In this document: piece by piece, positions 59,771 through 64,000 of the stretch
Layout: each line of letters begins with the position of its first letter
How positions within the stretch are numbered: position 1 is the first letter of the stretch
Assembly (NCBI RefSeq): GCF_010682065.1
Contig: NZ_JAAGWG010000009.1
Location: forward strand, 62,001 to 126,000
Direction: 5' to 3'
DNA length: 64,000 bases
Source: Blastococcus saxobsidens
GTDB lineage: Bacteria; Actinomycetota; Actinomycetes; Mycobacteriales; Geodermatophilaceae
Program-made: the position numbers and the translations under genes
Notes under the pieces: generated by a model
Seen by the model: the letters and a program-made list of their open reading frames with translations, nothing else
Told to the model about the DNA's origin: nothing
The model's database searches: none

Positions 59771-61094
59771 GAAAGGACCCCGCCGCCCCCCACCGCTCGC
59801 ACGCTCGCGGCGGGCCCCTGCGGCGGCGCCGAAGGGCTTGGGCTGGACCGGGACCGAGTTCGAGGTGACGGTCGGGCCGGTGGCGCACGGCGGGCACTGC
59901 GTGGCCCGGCACGAGGGCCGGGTGGTCTTCGTCCGGCACACGCTGCCCGGCGAGCGGGTGCGCGTGCGGGTCACCGAGGACCGGCACCCCGGTTTCTGCC
60001 GGGCCGACGCGATCGAGGTCCTGGAGCCCGCGCCCGCGCGGGTGGAGCGGCCGTGCCCGTACAGCGGACCGGGCAGGTGCGGCGGCTGCGACTGGCAGCA
60101 CGTCGACCCCGCGGAGCAGCGCCGGCTCAAGGCCGCGGTGGTGCGCGAGCAGCTGGTGCGGCTCGGCGGCCTGGACGCCGGCGACCCGGTGGTGGCGGGG
60201 CTGGCCGTCGAGGAGCTGCCCGGCGGACCGCTGCGCTGGCGCTCGCGGGCCCGCTTCGCCGTCGACCGCACCGGTGCGCCGGGCCTGCGCCGGCACCGCT
60301 CGCACGACGTCGTCGTCCTCGACGACTGCCCGATCACGGTGGAGCCGGCAGCCGGTGCCGTGCTCGGGCGGCCCTGGCCGGAGGCCGGCGCCGTCGACGT
60401 GTCGATCGACTCCACCGGCGCGGTGACGGTCGCCCCGCTGGACCGTCGTGGGCACGCCCTGGGCGCCGAGGTGCTCCGGGCGGGCGAGGAGCTGCCGGCG
60501 GAGCCGGCCGCGCGCGCCGAGCGGCGGGCGGGGGGACGCGACTGGGAGGTCGAGGGCACCGGCTTCTGGCAGGTGCACCCGGCGGCCGCCGACACGCTGG
60601 TCACCGCCGTCGAGGATCTCGCCGCGGTGATCCCGGGGGAGACCGTGCTCGACCTCTACGCCGGCGCCGGCCTCTTCGGTGGCGCCCTCGCCCCGCTGGT
60701 CGGGGAGCAGGGGCGCGTGGTCTGCGTGGAGTCCGACCCCGGCGCCTGCGCCGCGGCCGACGCCAACCTCGCCGGGCTGCCCCAGGCCGAGGTCTGGCAG
60801 GGCGAGGTCGACGCCGAGGGGCTGGCCGAGCTGCTGGCCGAGCTCGGCTCCGCGCCCGACGTCGTCGTCCTGGACCCGCCGCGCGCGGGAGCCGGGGCGG
60901 CGGTCAGCCGGCTGCTCGCCGGGACCGGGGCACGCGCCGTGGTCTACGTGGCCTGCGACCCGGCGGCGCTGGCCCGGGACGTCGCCGCGTTCGCCGAGGC
61001 GGGGTACCGGCCGGCGGCGCTGCGCGGGTTCGACGCCTTTCCGATGACGTCGCACGTGGAGTGCGTCGCGCTGCTGGTCCCTTCCGGGTCCTAG
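59763..61094 (+). CDS. TRAM-domain RNA (uracil-C5)-methyltransferase, TrmA/RlmD family
   Basis: A 443-residue enzyme with a TRAM domain (about 32-88), probable [4Fe-4S] cysteines Cys98, Cys106, Cys109 and Cys189, SAM motif LDLYAGAGLFGG (near 296) and DPPRAGAG. The catalytic Cys lies in YVACDPAALARD. It probably methylates a uridine in rRNA or tRNA. The annotated ATG overlaps the permease stop by 8 bp; codons 4-22 are made by a dispersed repeat copy, so the true start may be GTG 59865, at the TRAM domain. Counterpart of Rv2689c. Confidence 0.88.
   Translation: MAEKGPRRPPPLARSRRAPAAAPKGLGWTGTEFEVTVGPVAHGGHCVARHEGRVVFVRHTLPGERVRVRVTEDRHPGFCRADAIEVLEPAPARVERPCPYSGPGRCGGCDWQHVDPAEQRRLKAAVVREQLVRLGGLDAGDPVVAGLAVEELPGGPLRWRSRARFAVDRTGAPGLRRHRSHDVVVLDDCPITVEPAAGAVLGRPWPEAGAVDVSIDSTGAVTVAPLDRRGHALGAEVLRAGEELPAEPAARAERRAGGRDWEVEGTGFWQVHPAAADTLVTAVEDLAAVIPGETVLDLYAGAGLFGGALAPLVGEQGRVVCVESDPGACAAADANLAGLPQAEVWQGEVDAEGLAELLAELGSAPDVVVLDPPRAGAGAAVSRLLAGTGARAVVYVACDPAALARDVAAFAEAGYRPAALRGFDAFPMTSHVECVALLVPSGS
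59771..59830 (+). repeat. dispersed hairpin repeat, copy 4 (inside a CDS)
   Basis: GAAAGGACCCCGCCGCC, then CCGCTCGCACGCTCGCGGCG and GGCCCCTGCGGCGG. It lies within codons 4-22 of the TRAM methyltransferase gene and gives the unusual Arg/Pro/Ala N-terminus. GCCGCC and GGCGGC-type arms pair. Confidence 0.78.
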
Positions 61095-61104
61095 CCGCGA
61101 CGCC

Positions 61105-61458
61105 TCAGTCGCGGGGCCGCAGCCCGAGATAGGGGGCGGGGTCCACGGTGAGCCCCGTGTGCGGCAGGCCCAGCCACTCGAGGCGGACCGACGCCTCCTC
61201 CGCGCGCTGGTCGAGCGCGAGTTGCAGCGCGTGCACCGAGAGCAGCAGCGCCTGCAGGGAGTCCACGCCGAAGGCCCCGCCTCCGGAGTCCTCGCCCAGC
61301 CCCTCGACCCGGTGCGGGCAGAACCAGTCCCCGCCGGCCGCCGGGTCCGGCACCGGTGCGCCGATCAGCACGGTCACCGGCGTGCGGGCGCCGTCCCCGG
61401 CCACCGCCTCGAACCGTCGCTCGGCCACCACCTGACCGAGCTGCTGGGTCGTCGTCAC
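61105..61458 (-). CDS. small protein of unknown function
   Basis: A 117-residue protein not assigned to a family with confidence. It has VVAERRFEAVAGDGARTPVTVLIGAPVPDP, a WFCPHRVEGLG loop, and a helix DSLQALLLSVHALQLALDQRAEE. It is all soluble. GTG 61458 is chosen because GAGGAGG lies 6 bases upstream; a GTG three bases earlier is possible. It is convergent with the TRAM methyltransferase gene and divergent from the next small gene. Confidence 0.7.
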   Translation of the reverse strand: MTTTQQLGQVVAERRFEAVAGDGARTPVTVLIGAPVPDPAAGGDWFCPHRVEGLGEDSGGGAFGVDSLQALLLSVHALQLALDQRAEEASVRLEWLGLPHTGLTVDPAPYLGLRPRD

Positions 61459-61504
61459 CACGTGCCTCCTCGTCGTCGCCGGGACCGGCCGGGATCCCAT
61501 TGGA

Positions 61505-61510
61505 TAACGT
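61505..61510 (+). promoter_or_regulatory. -10 element TAACGT, leaderless DUF4177-like gene
   Basis: TAACGT ends 6 bases before GTG 61517. Confidence 0.5.
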
Positions 61511-61516
61511 CTGGGG

Positions 61517-61744
61517 GTGCCCACGTGGGAATACGCCTCGGTCATCACTGCCAACGACGCCGAGTCCCAGCGCGCCGGGGTGAGCGTCAAGCTCCCCGGC
61601 GGTGTCTCGGAACGGCAGCAGGGCGACACCAGCTCGGTCCTCAACCAGCTCGGCGCCGAAGGGTGGGAGCTGGTGAGCTACCACTCCAGCGGCGCCGGGA
61701 CGTGGGGGTTCGAGCAGTTCTGGCTCAAGCGCCAGGTCCCCTGA
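61517..61744 (+). CDS. DUF4177-like small protein
   Basis: A 75-residue protein with WEYASVITAND at the start and LNQLGAEGWELVSYHSSG, the characteristic strand-helix-strand ending GWELV of DUF4177 and related proteins. The function is unknown. It has a leaderless GTG. A bidirectional terminator follows 15 bp after the stop. Confidence 0.8.
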   Translation: MPTWEYASVITANDAESQRAGVSVKLPGGVSERQQGDTSSVLNQLGAEGWELVSYHSSGAGTWGFEQFWLKRQVP

Positions 61745-61758
61745 CAGCGCGCCGCGGA

Positions 61759-61794
61759 CCGGACCGGCCCGGCGCAAGGGTCGGGCCGGTCCGG
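61759..61794. terminator. bidirectional hairpin terminator
   Basis: CCGGACCGGCCCG (61759-61771) pairs perfectly with CGGGCCGGTCCGG (61782-61794) over a 10-base loop. It lies between the convergent DUF4177-like and SDR genes. Confidence 0.75.
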
Positions 61795-61798
61795 GCGC

Positions 61799-62572
61799 TC
61801 ACAGGGTGCGGACCAGCCCGCCGTCGCAGCGCAGCGCGGTGCCGGTGACGTAGCCGGCGGCCGCGCTGCACAGGAACGCGGCCACCGCGCCGAACTCCTC
61901 CGGGCGGCCGTAGCGCCCGGCCGGGATGGTCGCCCGCGACGCTTCCTGCACCTGCTCGACCGTCCGCCCGGTGCGGCCCGCCGCCGCCTGGTCCAGCTCG
62001 GCGACCCGGTCGGTGGCGATCCGGCCGGGCAGCAGCAGGTTCACCGTGACCCCCTCGGCGGCGACCTCGGCGGCCAGCGTCCTGAGCCAGCCGGCCAGCG
62101 CGGCCCGTCCCAGGTTCGAGGCCGCCAGCCCCGGCAGCGGTGCGGCGACGCCGCTGGAGCCGACGGCGAGCACCCGTCCCCAGCCGCGCTCCCGCATGCC
62201 GGGCAGCACCGCCGCCACCAGGCGGCGGTGCGGGGCCACCAGCGCGGCGACCGCCCCCGTCACGTCGTCGTCGGTGAGGTCGGCCGCGAGGCCGGGGCGG
62301 GGCCCCGGACCGTTGAGGACGGCGACGTCCACCGGTCCGAACGCCGATTCCGCCGCGGCGACCAGCCGGGCCGGGCCGTCGGGGTCGGTGAGGTCGACCT
62401 CGACGCCGACGGCTGAGGGGAGCTCGGCGGCGAGCTGCCGCACGCGTTCCCCCCGCCGACCGGAGACGACGACGTGCGCGCCCTCGGCGGCCAGTGCCCG
62501 GGCCACCGCCTCGCCCAGCCCACCGGTCGAGGCGGCCACCACCGCGGTGCGGCCGTGCAGTCCCAGGTCCAT
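61799..62572 (-). CDS. SDR family protein lacking the catalytic Tyr-Lys pair
   Basis: A 257-residue short-chain dehydrogenase/reductase fold. The cofactor loop is ASTGGLGEAVARAL and the strand ends DLTDPDG and NGPGPRPG are present. At the active site GSSGVAAPLPG is followed by ASNLGRAALAGWL, where Y-x-x-x-K would be expected; Ser and Arg stand in place of Tyr and Lys. Such divergent SDRs form a known subgroup whose chemistry is unclear. Its ATG shares one base with the stop of the aldolase gene, so they are coupled. Probably part of the TRAP-linked catabolic operon. Confidence 0.85.
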   Translation of the reverse strand: MDLGLHGRTAVVAASTGGLGEAVARALAAEGAHVVVSGRRGERVRQLAAELPSAVGVEVDLTDPDGPARLVAAAESAFGPVDVAVLNGPGPRPGLAADLTDDDVTGAVAALVAPHRRLVAAVLPGMRERGWGRVLAVGSSGVAAPLPGLAASNLGRAALAGWLRTLAAEVAAEGVTVNLLLPGRIATDRVAELDQAAAGRTGRTVEQVQEASRATIPAGRYGRPEEFGAVAAFLCSAAAGYVTGTALRCDGGLVRTL

Positions 62573-63465
62573 CAGGCCCGCCCACCGACCGCGCCGACCT
62601 GCGCGGTGACCTGCTCGCGCAGCGCAGCCGGCATCCCCGGCGACGGCGGTCGCACCGCGGCCCCCGCGATGAGACCGCGCGCGACCATGCACTCCTTGCG
62701 GATGGCGAGCCCGATCCCCGGTTGCTGCTCGAAGGCGATGAGCGGCAGGTAGGGCAGGAAGGCGTCCCGCGCGGCGGCGAAGCCCTCCTCGGCGAACGCC
62801 CGGGTGCAGGCGACCAGGCCCTCCGGGAAGGAGAACCCGGTCATCGCCCCGGCGGCGCCGACGGCGAGCTCGTCGAGCAGCCCCAGTCCGCCCAGCCCAC
62901 CGAACACCGGCACCTCCAGGCGGGCGGTGAGCATCGCCACGGCCGCCGCGGTGGGCTGTGACTCCGCCTTGACCGCGGCGACGAACGGCAGGCCGTCGAT
63001 CGCCCGCACCAGGTCCTCCCCGCCGATCCGCACCCCGCTGGCCACCGGGTAGTCCTGCACCACCACGGCCGCGCCGGTCGCGGCGTGCACCGCCTCCAGG
63101 TGCGCCCGCAGCAGGTCCGCGCTCGGGGAGTGGACCTGCACCATGACCGCCGCCAGCCGGTCGCCGGCGACGTCCTGCGCCATCCGGACCTCGTCCAGCA
63201 GCGGGGCGGTGGCCAGTGACGTCGCACCCACCACCAGGGGCAGCGCCACGGCGTCGACCACCGCGGCGAGCACCGCCCGCCGCTCGGCGACCGACAGCCG
63301 GGCCGCCTCGCCGAAGACCCCCAGCACCGTCAGCCCGGTGGCGCCCGCGGTCTCCAGGTGCCCGGCCAGCCGGGTGAGGCTGGCCCGGTCGACCTCGAGC
63401 TCCGGGCCGGCGAACGGGGTGGCCAGCACCCCCCACACGCCCGGTGCGAGTGCGACGTCGCCCAC
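62572..63465 (-). CDS. dihydrodipicolinate synthase/N-acetylneuraminate lyase family protein
   Basis: A 297-residue TIM-barrel class I aldolase. The Schiff-base Lys lies in AAVKAES (near residue 167), the active-site Tyr in VVQDYP (near 139), and GVFGEAARLS takes the substrate-loop position where DapA has GTTGE. That change suggests a keto-acid substrate other than in lysine synthesis. It starts with GTG 63465, 5 bp after the transporter gene's stop, so it is co-transcribed with it. Confidence 0.87.
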   Translation of the reverse strand: MGDVALAPGVWGVLATPFAGPELEVDRASLTRLAGHLETAGATGLTVLGVFGEAARLSVAERRAVLAAVVDAVALPLVVGATSLATAPLLDEVRMAQDVAGDRLAAVMVQVHSPSADLLRAHLEAVHAATGAAVVVQDYPVASGVRIGGEDLVRAIDGLPFVAAVKAESQPTAAAVAMLTARLEVPVFGGLGGLGLLDELAVGAAGAMTGFSFPEGLVACTRAFAEEGFAAARDAFLPYLPLIAFEQQPGIGLAIRKECMVARGLIAGAAVRPPSPGMPAALREQVTAQVGAVGGRA

Positions 63466-63470
63466 GCCGG

Positions 63471-64000
63471 TCAGCCCTGCTCGTCGAAGTAGGCCTCGGC
63501 ACCGGGGTGCAGCGGCACGTCACCGGTGTCGGTGGCGATGTCGGCGGAGATGTTCTCCGCCTCCGGGTGCACCTGGGCCAGGTCGTCGAGGTTCTCGAAG
63601 ATCGCCCGCGTCACGTCCTCGGCGACGTCCTCGGGCATGGCGTCGCTGACCACCAGCAGGTTGGGGACGGCGACCGTCTCGACGTCGCCCGGCAGACCGT
63701 AGGTGTCGGACGGGACGGTGCCCGCGGTGTAGGCCTCGCCGTAGGCGTCCTGCAGCTTGGGCAGCTCCTCGTCCAGCGGCAGCATGCGCACGTCGTCGCC
63801 CAGGGAGGTGACCAGGTCGGTGATCCCGCCGGTGGGCAGCCCGCCGGACCAGATGAGCGCGTCGATGGAGCCGTCCTTCATGCCCTGCACGCTCTCCGGG
63901 AGGCCCAGGCGCTGCTGCTCGATGTCGCCGGTCCCGAGGTCGTTGACCTCGAGCAGCCGGGTGGCGATGACCTCCGTGCCGGAGTTCGGGGAGCCGGTCG
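63471..64000 (-). CDS. TAXI-family TRAP transporter solute-binding protein (partial)
   Basis: The C-terminal 176 residues of a periplasmic-binding protein; the 5' end lies beyond the window. SPNSGTEVIATRLLEVN near the edge and KDGSIDALIWSGGLPTGGI are hallmarks of the TAXI (TRAP-associated extracytoplasmic immunogenic) family. It captures an organic acid outside the membrane for an Na+-driven TRAP permease, whose genes should lie beyond the window. Neighbouring aldolase and SDR genes probably act on the imported compound. Confidence 0.87.
   Translation of the reverse strand, partial: TGSPNSGTEVIATRLLEVNDLGTGDIEQQRLGLPESVQGMKDGSIDALIWSGGLPTGGITDLVTSLGDDVRMLPLDEELPKLQDAYGEAYTAGTVPSDTYGLPGDVETVAVPNLLVVSDAMPEDVAEDVTRAIFENLDDLAQVHPEAENISADIATDTGDVPLHPGAEAYFDEQG

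Overview
This window is a dense, high-GC stretch of chromosome from an actinobacterium. Many genes start with GTG, and many start codons sit 6-7 bases after a TANNNT-like -10 element (leaderless mRNAs). The gene content is typical of the phylum: principal sigma factor, sigB, a DtxR/IdeR regulator, ppgK, cei, dut, and DUF3039, DUF3099, DUF3159, DUF3710, DUF4192 and DUF4193 proteins. Block 47-61 kb follows the Mycobacterium tuberculosis order sigA-ppgK-suhB-cei-DUF4193-dut-DUF3710-OB fold-DUF3159-ceoC-ceoB-APC permease-TRAM methyltransferase. Codon usage, a CsoR copper operon and the GH10 xylanase fit a Geodermatophilaceae-like soil or stone organism, but that family assignment is inference. No tRNA, rRNA, CRISPR array or transposase gene was seen.

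Layout. 0-6 kb: a + strand catabolic operon (alpha/beta hydrolase, amidohydrolase, acyl-CoA ligase, aldehyde dehydrogenase, quinone oxidoreductase). 6-10.3 kb: a - strand copper operon csoR-copZ-secreted His protein-copA behind a promoter whose spacer holds a GC palindrome. 10.3-14.2 kb: MerR regulator/Hsp20, STAS protein, YibE/F membrane protein, methyltransferase, DksA-like protein. 14.3-19.3 kb: a tightly overlapping - strand cluster of three glycosyltransferases, an alpha/alpha-toroid protein, a methyltransferase and a 29-codon ORF. 19.4-24.6 kb: Dabb protein, lipoprotein, DUF4192, S9 peptidase, IdeR. 24.7-28.6 kb: AcuC-type deacetylase overlapping a GNAT/acyl-CoA-synthetase fusion, a likely protein-acetylation eraser/writer pair. 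28.7-30.5 kb: sigB behind an ECF-type promoter, then dtd. 30.6-36.5 kb: secreted xylanase, GlsB-type membrane protein, PEP carboxykinase, DUF305 protein. 36.8-42 kb: accessory region with two TetR genes and clear operators. About 3.2 kb of it (beta-lactamase-fold hydrolase, TetR, enoyl-CoA hydratase, thioesterase) lies between a truncated and an intact copy of an HhH-GPD DNA-repair gene. 42-61 kb: conserved actinobacterial housekeeping block ending in a KimA-like potassium permease divergent from CeoB/CeoC. 61.8-64 kb: SDR, DHDPS-family aldolase and the start of a TAXI-TRAP transporter, cut by the window edge.

The most unusual signals are: a dispersed ~60-bp hairpin repeat in four copies, all at the starts of genes and two of them read as N-terminal codons; the duplicated HhH-GPD gene flanking a small island; a copper-operon secreted protein with two internal repeats that keep the same His spacing; the glycosyltransferase/toroid/methyltransferase cluster with an embedded small ORF; and an SDR in which the catalytic Tyr and Lys appear replaced by Ser and Arg.
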